Part shown: positions 54,439 to 62,167 of the stretch, in pieces
How the letters are laid out: every line of letters starts with the position of its first letter
How positions within the stretch are numbered: position 1 is the stretch's first letter
Origin: Pseudomonas palmensis
GTDB lineage: Bacteria > Pseudomonadota > Gammaproteobacteria > Pseudomonadales > Pseudomonadaceae
Direction: 5' to 3'
Length of the DNA: 64,000 nucleotides
Assembly: GCF_017848315.1 (NCBI RefSeq)
Contig: NZ_JAFKEC010000007.1
Coordinates: 62,001 to 126,000, forward strand
Translations under genes and position numbers: made by a program
Notes under the pieces: generated by a model
Databases searched by the model: none
What the model was told of the DNA's origin: nothing
Seen by the model: only the letters and a program-made list of their open reading frames with translations

Positions 54439-55149
54439 AGCGGCCAGTGACGGCTTGCGATACAACACCAGCCAGTAGCACCCCAACCCGATCAGCCAGC
54501 AGAACACTGCGGTCCACACATTGTGCGAAAAGAAGTGGGCGCCCTGCAGCATCCTGCCCACCGAAAACACCACCCCCAGGCCAAAGGCGAACACCAGCGC
54601 TGCCTTGGCCAGGCGTGGCTTGCGATCACGCAGAACAAAAAACAGCGCAAACAGGGTAAACCCCGTGGCCGCATGCCCGCCCGGCCAGCAGCGCCCTGGC
54701 TTGTCGGTGGCGGGGCGGGCCTCTAACAGCTTGCTGTAGGTTTCCTGGCCGCCGAATTCGCTCAGGCTCCAGGGGCACTGCACCGCCGTCGCGGCCTTGA
54801 GCGGCGTCACGAAGCCGGTCGACAGGCCCATCGCCAACACCAGGCAACCCAGTTCCCGGCGCCAGCTCTTGAGGGGCTGCAGCACAAAGCTGGCGGCAAA
54901 GCCGACGATGGCCAGCACCGCGAACAGGATCACCAGCTCCTTGGCGCGGTCATGCAGGATGTCTTCGAGAAAATAGCTGTGACGACCGATGAACTGGCCC
55001 GCCTGCGGGTCGAACGCGAGGTTGGCCAGGGCCATGTCCAGGTCGGTCAGCTCCAGCAGGATCAGGCACACGGCAGTCAGCAGCGGAATGCCCAGGGCAA
55101 TCCACAGGTTCAGCGGGCGGGACGCGGGCAAAGGGGGAGTGGCAGGCAT
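54394..55149 (-). CDS. PAP2-family membrane phosphatase (251 aa)
   Basis: Five to six membrane helices with PAP2 motifs: motif 1 as KAATAVQCPW (residues ~118-127), motif 2 as WPGGHAATGF (~154-163) and motif 3 as GRMLQGAHFFSH (~198-209). The His residues of motifs 2 and 3 are present; motif 1 has Cys for Arg, and motif 3 has His where Asp is usual. Such proteins remove phosphate from lipid carriers or lipid A, or transfer it. About the last 17 residues (from SLAASPARL on) are encoded by a REP element. A ColR-type box lies 72 bp upstream and the gene is divergent from colR. Confidence 0.85.
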   Translation of the reverse strand: MPATPPLPASRPLNLWIALGIPLLTAVCLILLELTDLDMALANLAFDPQAGQFIGRHSYFLEDILHDRAKELVILFAVLAIVGFAASFVLQPLKSWRRELGCLVLAMGLSTGFVTPLKAATAVQCPWSLSEFGGQETYSKLLEARPATDKPGRCWPGGHAATGFTLFALFFVLRDRKPRLAKAALVFAFGLGVVFSVGRMLQGAHFFSHNVWTAVFCWLIGLGCYWLVLYRKPSLAASPARLAPTGFAERL

Positions 55150-55220
55150 GGCAGGGTCCAGGCAGGCAATGGAAACTGCCGATTGTGTGCCGGCGCGCCT
55201 ACGCTATGTGTGAAGCTGGG

Positions 55221-55236
55221 GTGAAAAAAATGTCAG
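55221..55236 (-). promoter_or_regulatory. ColR-box upstream of the PAP2 gene
   Basis: On the minus strand the sequence reads CTGACATTTTTTTCAC, fitting the ColR pattern YYNASNNYTTTTTCAC at every position. It is identical to the copy at 57320-57335 and ends 72 bp before the PAP2 ATG. Confidence 0.75.
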
Positions 55237-55330
55237 TTGCGATTAAATCCATGCGGCGCTGGCGGGGCCTGGACGATGGCCTTAAGCTGCGCCTGCCAAG
55301 CAGGCAAACGAGGACGGGGGAGAGGTACCG

Positions 55331-56014
55331 ATGCGAATTCTACTGGTTGAAGACAACCGCGATATCCTGGCCAACCTGGCCGATTACCTGGGCCTCAAGG
55401 GCTACACCGTCGACTGCGCCCAGGACGGCCTGTCGGGCCTGCACCTGGCTGCCACCGAGCACTACGACCTGATCGTGCTCGACATCATGCTGCCCGGCAT
55501 CGACGGCTACACGCTGTGCAAGCGCCTGCGCGAGGATGCCCGGCGCGATACCCCGGTGATCATGCTGACCGCCCGCGACCAGCTCGACGACCGCCTGCAG
55601 GGCTTTCGCTCCGGCGCCGACGACTACCTGCTCAAGCCGTTCGCCCTGTCGGAACTGGCCGCGCGCATCGAAGCGGTGCTGCGCCGGGCCCAGGGCGGTG
55701 GCCGGCGCAGCCTGAACGTCGGCGACCTGAGCTACGACCTCGACACCCTGGAGGTCACCCGTCAGGGCAAGTTCCTCAAGCTCAACCCGGTCGGCCTCAA
55801 GCTGCTTGCAGTGCTGATGCAGAAGAGCCCCCACGTGCTGCGCCGCGAGGTACTGGAAGAAGCCCTGTGGGGCGACGACTGCCCCGACAGTGACAGCCTG
55901 CGCAGCCACGTCCACCAGTTGCGCCAGGTGATCGACAAGCCATTCGACAAGCCCCTGCTGCATACCGTGCACGGTGTTGGCTATCGACTGGCCGAGGGTC
56001 GTGATGGAGTTTAA
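55331..56014 (+). CDS. colR: Response regulator ColR (227 aa)
   Basis: OmpR/PhoB-class response regulator. The receiver domain has the acidic pair in LLVEDN, phospho-acceptor Asp51 in VLDIMLPG, Thr in MLTARD and Lys in LLKPFA. The C-terminal winged helix spans residues ~125-225 (LNPVGLKLLAVLMQ, SDSLRSHVHQLRQVID, HTVHGVGYRL). The partner sensor, neighbours and boxes identify it as ColR, which controls membrane functions, root colonisation and metal tolerance in P. putida. The stop lies 11 bases inside colS. Confidence 0.94.
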   Translation: MRILLVEDNRDILANLADYLGLKGYTVDCAQDGLSGLHLAATEHYDLIVLDIMLPGIDGYTLCKRLREDARRDTPVIMLTARDQLDDRLQGFRSGADDYLLKPFALSELAARIEAVLRRAQGGGRRSLNVGDLSYDLDTLEVTRQGKFLKLNPVGLKLLAVLMQKSPHVLRREVLEEALWGDDCPDSDSLRSHVHQLRQVIDKPFDKPLLHTVHGVGYRLAEGRDGV

Positions 56015-57305
56015 GCAAAGCCTTGCCCAGCGCATCATCATCGCCTTCGCGCTGATGAGCGCGCTGGTGGCCGGGGCCTTCGCCTTCGGCATCGTGGCCA
56101 CCGTGCACCTGGTGGAAGAGCGCCTGATCTCCTCGGTACTGGGGGGCGACCTCAAGCGCATGCTGCTGATGGACAGCGTATCGGAGTGGAGCCACCGCCC
56201 GCGGCCCGACCAGTTGTTCTACTACAGTGGCGGGCGCGACGACTTCGACCTGCCCAAGGACCTGCGCCACCTCACCCCGGGGTTTCACGAAGTGTTTCGC
56301 GAGCACCTGTCGTACCACGCCATGGTCGAGGTGGTGGACGGGCGGCACTACGTGCTGCTGCAGGACCAGAGCGATTTCGAAGAACGCGAGCGCGTGCTGT
56401 TCGCCGTGGTGGTGGTGGGCTTCGTGCTCAGCCTGGCACTGGCGGTATTTCTCGGCTGGGTGTTGGCACGGCGGGTGATGGCCCCGGTGATCCGGCTGGC
56501 GCGCCAGGTGCGCCACCGCGACCAGTTGCTGGGCCTGGCGCCGCCCCTGGCGCCGGACTACGCGGCCGACGAAGTGGGGCAACTGGCGGTGGCCTTCGAC
56601 GCCACCCTGGGGCGCCTGCGCGATGCACTGACCCGCGAGCGGCTGTTCACCAGCGATGTCAGCCATGAACTGCGCACGCCCCTGATGGTGCTGGCCAGCT
56701 CGTGCGAGCTGCTGCTGGAGAACCCGGCCATCGACAATCGCGCCCGCGCCCAGGTCGAACGCATTTCGCGGGCCACCGAAGAAATGCGCGAGCTGGTGCA
56801 GACCTTCCTCATGCTCGCCCGCGCCCAGCGCGACGAGGGTGCCGTCGCTTCGCGGGCAAGCCTGCGTGAGGTGGGCAACGAACTGATCGGCGTCTGGCGC
56901 GACACCATCGAGCAGAAGGGGCTGACCCTCACCTACCACGACACCGGCGCGCTGCCCACCCTGTACAACGCCACGTTCCTGCAATCGGTGATGGGCAACC
57001 TGCTGCGCAATGCGGCGCACTACACCGACCAGGGGTACATCCGCCTCACCCTGGAGCCCGATGGCTTCACCGTCGAGGACAGCGGCGTGGGAATTCCCGA
57101 GGAGCATCGCGAGGCCATGTTCCAGCCGTTCGTGCGCGGCGGCGAAAAACGCGGGGAAGGGCTCGGGCTGGGCCTGTCTCTGGTGCAGCGGATCTGCGAG
57201 GACCAGGGCTGGAGCGTCAGCCTGAGCGCCGCCGAGCCCCATGGTTGCCGGTTCCATGTGAAATTGGGCACGGCCGGGTCGCAGGCCCCCGGAAACACCT
57301 TGTAA
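56004..57305 (+). CDS. colS: Sensor histidine kinase ColS (433 aa)
   Basis: Two membrane helices (~10-34 and ~133-155) enclose a ~96-residue periplasmic domain; HAMP, HisKA with His221 (SDVSHELRTPL) and HATPase (LLRNAAHY, VEDSGVGIP, GEGLGLGLSLV) follow. Starting at the ATG at 56004, the residues reported to bind zinc or ferric iron in P. putida ColS fall exactly at H35, E38, E96, E126 and E129, with the ExxE motif as EERE (126-129). This supports both the start and a metal-sensing role. It overlaps colR by 11 bases. Confidence 0.95.
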   Translation: MEFKQSLAQRIIIAFALMSALVAGAFAFGIVATVHLVEERLISSVLGGDLKRMLLMDSVSEWSHRPRPDQLFYYSGGRDDFDLPKDLRHLTPGFHEVFREHLSYHAMVEVVDGRHYVLLQDQSDFEERERVLFAVVVVGFVLSLALAVFLGWVLARRVMAPVIRLARQVRHRDQLLGLAPPLAPDYAADEVGQLAVAFDATLGRLRDALTRERLFTSDVSHELRTPLMVLASSCELLLENPAIDNRARAQVERISRATEEMRELVQTFLMLARAQRDEGAVASRASLREVGNELIGVWRDTIEQKGLTLTYHDTGALPTLYNATFLQSVMGNLLRNAAHYTDQGYIRLTLEPDGFTVEDSGVGIPEEHREAMFQPFVRGGEKRGEGLGLGLSLVQRICEDQGWSVSLSAAEPHGCRFHVKLGTAGSQAPGNTL

Positions 57306-57319
57306 CTTACCGACGCAAC

Positions 57320-57335
57320 CTGACATTTTTTTCAC
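57320..57335 (+). promoter_or_regulatory. ColR-box upstream of the methyltransferase-inaA operon
   Basis: CTGACATTTTTTTCAC fits the ColR pattern fully and is identical to the minus-strand copy at 55221-55236. It ends 68 bp before the methyltransferase ATG and begins 15 bp after the colS stop, so this operon can be expressed separately from colRS. Confidence 0.78.
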
Positions 57336-57402
57336 GTTCGCATGACCTGACGCCAACGTCGCCCTGCTTAAGGTAGGCGGCATTGGAGTCAGGAGATGCA
57401 CC

Positions 57403-58083
57403 ATGCGCAGTCCCATCAAGCTCAAGTTTTCCGAAAAGTACGACGAGCAGCACGCTCAACAGTACCTGCACAAGCACCAGGACGGCATTGCCCGCCGCTT
57501 GTCCCACCAGCGTGACGAGCAATTGGCCCGGCGTGCCCTGGCGCTGGCCGGCGAGCCTGGCCTGGTGCTGGACCTGCCCAGCGGTGCCGGCCGTTTCTGG
57601 CCGCTGCTGGCCGAAAAGGCCAACCGCGTGATCATCGGCGCCGACAATTCCGCCGCCATGCTGCAGATCGCCTGCGGGTCGCAACCGGCAGAAGTGGTCA
57701 AACGGGTACGGCCCTTGCAGACATCAGCCTTCGCCATCGATCTGCCGGACAACGCGGTAGACAGCATTTTCTGCATGCGGCTGTTCCACCACATTGGCGA
57801 AGCGGCCCATCGCAAGGCGATTCTTTCGGAGTTTCAACGGGTTAGCCGCGACAGCGTGATCATCTCGTTGTGGGTGGACGGCAACATCAAGGCCTGGCGG
57901 CGTAAGCGCCTGGAAGCACGCCGTAACAACGGGCAGGCCGATGGCAGTTACCAGAACCGTTTTGTGTTACCAGCTGCTACGGTTGAACAGGAGTTCGAGG
58001 CCGCAGGTTTCCGTATTCAGGAACGAATGGACTTTTTGCCGTTCTATGCGATGTGGCGAGTTTACGTATTGCGCAAGGGGTGA
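57403..58083 (+). CDS. Class I SAM-dependent methyltransferase (226 aa)
   Basis: Rossmann-fold methyltransferase: SAM-binding motif I is VLDLPSGAGRFWPLLAEKA (residues ~58-76), with VIIGADNSAAML and the motif IV-like DNAVDSIFCMRLFHHI following. The N-terminal ~50 residues are rich in charged and Gln residues. It corresponds to the gene after colS known as orf222 in Pseudomonas. Its position before an LPS-kinase-like gene suggests an envelope substrate, but none is known. AGGAGATG precedes the ATG. Confidence 0.87.
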   Translation: MRSPIKLKFSEKYDEQHAQQYLHKHQDGIARRLSHQRDEQLARRALALAGEPGLVLDLPSGAGRFWPLLAEKANRVIIGADNSAAMLQIACGSQPAEVVKRVRPLQTSAFAIDLPDNAVDSIFCMRLFHHIGEAAHRKAILSEFQRVSRDSVIISLWVDGNIKAWRRKRLEARRNNGQADGSYQNRFVLPAATVEQEFEAAGFRIQERMDFLPFYAMWRVYVLRKG

Positions 58084-58087
58084 AGGA

Positions 58088-58801
58088 ATGGCTGTGGAAG
58101 GAACGGGCGGTACGGCGGTCTCGGATCAATTCGATTACTTCTGGCAGCGCCAGGGCGAGTGGGTGGAGGCACCCAACCAGCGGCGTGGCGGCGAAAGCGG
58201 CGTGCAGCGCCTGAGCGACGAGACGGGCCATCTGCTGTATGCCAAGCGCCAGGTCGGGCATATCTACCGCAGCCTGCTGCACCCCTTCGGTCGCCCCACG
58301 GTATTGCGTGAGTTCGCTGCCCTGAGCAGTTTCGAGCAGTTGGGCGTGCGGGTGCCGCATATCGTCTATTGCGGCGTGGAGCGCGATGCCCAGCACCAGT
58401 GGCGGGCGCTGCTGGTCAGCGAGGCGCTGGATGGTTTCGAGGAGATCGACCTGTGGTACGCCGGCGGCGGGCGCGAGCAGCACGGCGAGGCGCTGCACGA
58501 CCGGGTGCTCGAGGACCTGGCCGGCAACCTGGCGCGCATGCACCGCGGGCACTGGCAGCATGGCTGCCTGTACAGCAAGCATATTTTCGTGAAGGTGACC
58601 GGCGAGGGCGCGGATGCGCGTGCCGAGGTCGCCTTGCTGGACCTGGAGAAGTGCCGCCGGCGCATCAGCTGCCAGCGTGCGGCCGCCAATGACCTGAAGC
58701 AACTGCGCCGCCATTCGTCGTGGAACGATGCGGACTGGAAGAAGTTGCTCTACTTTTACGAAGTGGCGTTTGGCAGCGCTGTCAAAGGTTTAGAGCAATG
58801 A
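58088..58801 (+). CDS. inaA: InaA/WaaP-like LPS core kinase family protein (237 aa)
   Basis: Protein-kinase-like fold of the lipopolysaccharide kinase family. YAKRQVGHIYRSLLHPFGRPTVLREF (split, residues ~51-76) holds the Lys/Glu pair, HGCLYSKHIFVKV (~158-170) is the catalytic loop, and ALLDLEKCRRRI (~180-191) the metal-binding Asp. Relatives phosphorylate heptose in the LPS core; InaA itself is weak-acid-inducible in E. coli. It is four bases after the methyltransferase stop; its own stop overlaps the next gene (ATGA). Confidence 0.88.
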   Translation: MAVEGTGGTAVSDQFDYFWQRQGEWVEAPNQRRGGESGVQRLSDETGHLLYAKRQVGHIYRSLLHPFGRPTVLREFAALSSFEQLGVRVPHIVYCGVERDAQHQWRALLVSEALDGFEEIDLWYAGGGREQHGEALHDRVLEDLAGNLARMHRGHWQHGCLYSKHIFVKVTGEGADARAEVALLDLEKCRRRISCQRAAANDLKQLRRHSSWNDADWKKLLYFYEVAFGSAVKGLEQ

Positions 58802-59025
58802 AACTAGAAATAGCACGAGGTTTGTTTCTGCTTGTGGCGTTGGCGGTGGCTTCGGTGGCTTTCGCCGCGTGGGAGGAGCCGCGTCCGCAGGTGCTCAGTT
58901 CCATCGACCTGGGCGCGCAGTGCCCGCTGCCGCGGACGGCCAAGCCGGTCGTCACGGCGCAACCGGACCATGACCTGCTGTTGTTCCTGTTCGGCATGAG
59001 CCGGGGGCTGCGCTCCAACGGGTGA
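58798..59025 (+). CDS. Small secreted protein of unknown function (75 aa)
   Basis: The ATG overlaps the inaA stop (ATGA), so translation is likely coupled. A Sec signal peptide is clear: MKLEIARGLFLLVALAVASVAF with probable cleavage after AFA. The mature ~51 residues (WEEPRPQVLSSIDLGAQCPL, PDHDLLLFLFGMSRGLRSNG) have one Cys and no motif I recognise; a short hydrophobic LLLFLFGM lies near the end. As last gene of the ColR-box operon it is a candidate periplasmic partner in envelope modification. The function is unknown. Confidence 0.75.
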   Translation: MKLEIARGLFLLVALAVASVAFAAWEEPRPQVLSSIDLGAQCPLPRTAKPVVTAQPDHDLLLFLFGMSRGLRSNG

Positions 59026-59038
59026 TGAAGTGTATCGG

Positions 59039-59101
59039 CGCGGGTCAAGCCCGCTCCCACAGGGTTGCAGTGATCCTTGCGGGAGCGGGCTTGACCCGCG
59101 A
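59039..59101. repeat. REP inverted pair, class A
   Basis: CGCGGGTCAAGCCCGCTCCC faces GGGAGCGGGCTTGACCCGCG. It fills the gap between the convergent small secreted protein gene and the RND pump gene. Confidence 0.95.
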
Positions 59102-59106
59102 TGCGT

Positions 59107-62100
59107 TCAACTCGATTCCAGCGCCGTACTTGGCATTTCCTTCCTGGCCAGCAACGTGTACACGCACGGCAACACGAACAACGTGAACAGCGTGCCCACC
59201 GACATCCCGGTGGCGATCACCATGCCGATGTCGAACCGACTCACCGCCCCGGCGCCCGTCGCCAGTATCAGCGGCACCATGCCGAATACCATCGCCGCCG
59301 TGGTCATCAGCACCGGCCGCAGGCGTATCGCTGCCGCTTCCTCTACGGCATCCCGCGCAGTCAGCCCCTTGTGCAGGCGCAACTGGTTGGCGAACTCGAC
59401 GATCAGGATGCCGTGCTTGCTGATCAGCCCGATCAGCGTCACCAGCCCCACCTGGGTGTAGATGTTCATGCTCGACCACCCCAGAAACAGCGGGATCAAT
59501 GCTCCACAGATCGACAGGGGCACCGTCACCAGGATCACCAGCGGGTCGCGGAAACTCTCGAACTGCGCCGCCAGCACCAGAAAGATGATCGCCAGTGCCA
59601 GGCCGAAGGTCACCCACAGCGCACTGCCTTCCTGCACGAACTGACGTGCCTGCCCGCTGTAGTCGAAGGCGAAGCCTGCCGGTGCCTCCTGCTGGGCGAT
59701 GCTGCGCACCGTCTCCAGGGCCTCGCCCATGCTCACCAGCGGGAAGCCCTGGATGATCGCCGAGTTCAGCTGCTGGAACTGGTTGAGCTGGCGCGGCCGC
59801 GCGCGGTCGCTGACGCTGATCAGGGTCGACAGGGGCAGCATCCGGCCCTGCTCGTTCTTCACGTAGTAGTTGTTCAGCCAGCCGGGGTTGTCGCGGTAGG
59901 CCTGCTCGACCTGGGCGATCACCTTGTAGCTGCGCCCCTCGATGGTGAAGCGGTTGATCTCGGCCTCGCCCAGCAGCGTGGCCAGGGTGCCGCCCAGGGC
60001 ATCCATCGACACCCCCATCTGCGCCGCCTTGGCCCGGTCGATATCCACCACCACCTCCGGCTTGTCGAATGCCAGGTCGATGTCCAGGAAGGCGAACTTG
60101 CCCGAGGCCTGGGCGCGGTCCTTGACCCGCTGCGCCACTTCCAGCAACGACACGTAGTCATTCGGCGTGTTGATCACGAAGGCGAATGGCAGGCCTTCGC
60201 CGGTGCCCGGCAGGGAGGGCAGGTTGAAGCCGAAGATCTGCAGGCCGCTGATGGTCGCCAGCTTGGCCTGCACCTCGGGCAGCAACTCCATCTGGGTGCG
60301 GCTGCGCTGGTTCCACGGCTTGAGCAGAAAGCCGCCGATGCCCGATTGCACGCCGTTGAAGCCGTTGATCTGGAACGAGGAGTAGTACTCGGGGAATGAC
60401 TTGAAGATCGTGATGAACTCGTCGGTGTAGGCGTTCAGGTAATCGAGGTTGGCCGGTTGCGGGGCGGTGGCCATCATGAAGATGATGCCCTGGTCTTCGT
60501 CCGGGGCCAGCTCGTTCTTGCTGAACATCAGAAACACCGGGATCAGGCACAGCACGATCAGGGCGAACACAATCACCACCGGCCGGGTCTCGAGGGTGCC
60601 GTGCAAAAGCGTCTGGTAGCGGCGCTTGAGCCGCTCGAACAGTTGGTCGAGACGATGGGCCAGGCCGCTGGGGTTCTGCTCCGGGCGCAGCAGCAGGGCA
60701 CACATCATCGGCGACAGGGTCAGCGCGACGATGCCGGAAATCACCACGGCCCCGGCCAGGGTCAGGGCGAACTCCTTGAACAGGGCCCCGGTGAGGCCCT
60801 CCAGGAAACCGATGGGGGCGTACACCGCCGCCAGGGTGATGGTCATCGAGACCACCGGCATGGCGATCTCCCGGGCGCCTTCCAGCGCGGCGTCGAACGG
60901 CGTCTTGCCCTCCTCGATATGGCGGTGGATGTTCTCCACCACCACGATCGCATCGTCCACCACCAGGCCGATGGCCAACACCATCGCCAGCAGCGTCAAC
61001 AGGTTCAGCGAGTAGCCCATCAATTGCATGAAGAACAGCACGCCGATCATCGACAGCGGGATGGTGATCACCGGGATCAGCACCGAGCGCAGCGCGCCGA
61101 GAAACAGGAACACCACCACGATCACGATCAGCACCGCCTCGACCAGGGTCTTGACCACCTCGTCGATGGAGGCCTGGATGAACAGCGTGGCGTCATAGGC
61201 GATGGAGGCCTTGAGGTTGGGCGGCAACTGCGCTTCCAGCTCCGGCATCAGCTTGCGCACCTCCTTGATCACGTCCAGCGGGTTGGCGGCCGGGGTGGCC
61301 TTGATGCCGATGTACACCGACGGCGTGCCGTCGAACGAGCTGACCGTGTCGTAGTTCTCCGCGCCCATCTCCACCCGTGCCACATCGCCCAGCAGCACGC
61401 GGCTGTCGCCCTTGGTCTTGAGCGGGATGGCGGCGAAGGCTTCGGCCGACTTGAGTTCGGTGGTGGCGTTGATGCTGGTGACCACGTACTGGCCCTTGAC
61501 CTCGCCGGCGGCGGACAGGAAGTTGTAGCGGCGCACCGCGGCAGTCACATCGCCGGCGCTCAGGCCGTAGCCGGCCAGCTTCACCGGGTCGATCCACAGG
61601 CGCATGGCGAACACCTGGTTGCCGAGAATCTCGGCTTCGGCCATGCCGGGCAGGGTGGCGAGCTTGGGCTGGATCACCCGCGACAGGTAGTCGGTGATCT
61701 GCGGGTTGCTCAGCTCCTTGCTGTAGAAGCTGATGTACATCAGCGCCGAGGCATCGGCGGCCTCCTTGCTCAGCACCGGGTCCTCGGCGTCCTGGGGCAG
61801 CTTGTTCTTGACCTCGTTGGCCTTGGCCAGCAGCTCGGTGAACAGCCGGTCGCTGTCGGAGCCGATGCGCGCGTAGATCGAGATCACCGAAAAATTCTGC
61901 CGGCTCACCGAGGTCATGTAGTCAATGCCTTCGGCACTGGCCAGGCTCTGCTGCAGGGGCTGGGTGATGTAGCCCTGGATGGTTTCGGCGTTGGCCCCTG
62001 GGTAAGCGGTGGTCACCGTGATCAGGGCGTTTTCCATCTGCGGGTACTGGCGGATCGGCAGTTTGCTCCAGGCCTGGAACCCCAGCAGCACGATCAGCAG

Positions 62101-62154
62101 GCTGACCACGCTGGCCAGCACCGGGCGACGGATGAACGGGTCGGTAAAGGCCAT
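59107..62154 (-). CDS. RND multidrug efflux transporter, inner-membrane component (1015 aa)
   Basis: HAE1-type resistance-nodulation-division pump. It starts MAFTDPFIRRPVLASVVSLL, with 12 helices and two large periplasmic loops. The proton-relay residues are in TM4, GLVVDDAIVVVENIHRHIEEG (Asp pair near residue 405), and in TM10 (GLISKHGILIVEFANQL, with Lys). It resembles MexW/MexK-type pumps of P. aeruginosa. The adaptor gene lies 13 bp upstream; no outer-membrane channel gene is present, so a shared OprM/TolC-type channel is likely. Confidence 0.95.
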   Translation of the reverse strand: MAFTDPFIRRPVLASVVSLLIVLLGFQAWSKLPIRQYPQMENALITVTTAYPGANAETIQGYITQPLQQSLASAEGIDYMTSVSRQNFSVISIYARIGSDSDRLFTELLAKANEVKNKLPQDAEDPVLSKEAADASALMYISFYSKELSNPQITDYLSRVIQPKLATLPGMAEAEILGNQVFAMRLWIDPVKLAGYGLSAGDVTAAVRRYNFLSAAGEVKGQYVVTSINATTELKSAEAFAAIPLKTKGDSRVLLGDVARVEMGAENYDTVSSFDGTPSVYIGIKATPAANPLDVIKEVRKLMPELEAQLPPNLKASIAYDATLFIQASIDEVVKTLVEAVLIVIVVVFLFLGALRSVLIPVITIPLSMIGVLFFMQLMGYSLNLLTLLAMVLAIGLVVDDAIVVVENIHRHIEEGKTPFDAALEGAREIAMPVVSMTITLAAVYAPIGFLEGLTGALFKEFALTLAGAVVISGIVALTLSPMMCALLLRPEQNPSGLAHRLDQLFERLKRRYQTLLHGTLETRPVVIVFALIVLCLIPVFLMFSKNELAPDEDQGIIFMMATAPQPANLDYLNAYTDEFITIFKSFPEYYSSFQINGFNGVQSGIGGFLLKPWNQRSRTQMELLPEVQAKLATISGLQIFGFNLPSLPGTGEGLPFAFVINTPNDYVSLLEVAQRVKDRAQASGKFAFLDIDLAFDKPEVVVDIDRAKAAQMGVSMDALGGTLATLLGEAEINRFTIEGRSYKVIAQVEQAYRDNPGWLNNYYVKNEQGRMLPLSTLISVSDRARPRQLNQFQQLNSAIIQGFPLVSMGEALETVRSIAQQEAPAGFAFDYSGQARQFVQEGSALWVTFGLALAIIFLVLAAQFESFRDPLVILVTVPLSICGALIPLFLGWSSMNIYTQVGLVTLIGLISKHGILIVEFANQLRLHKGLTARDAVEEAAAIRLRPVLMTTAAMVFGMVPLILATGAGAVSRFDIGMVIATGMSVGTLFTLFVLPCVYTLLARKEMPSTALESS

Positions 62155-62167
62155 GGCGGTTCCTTGG

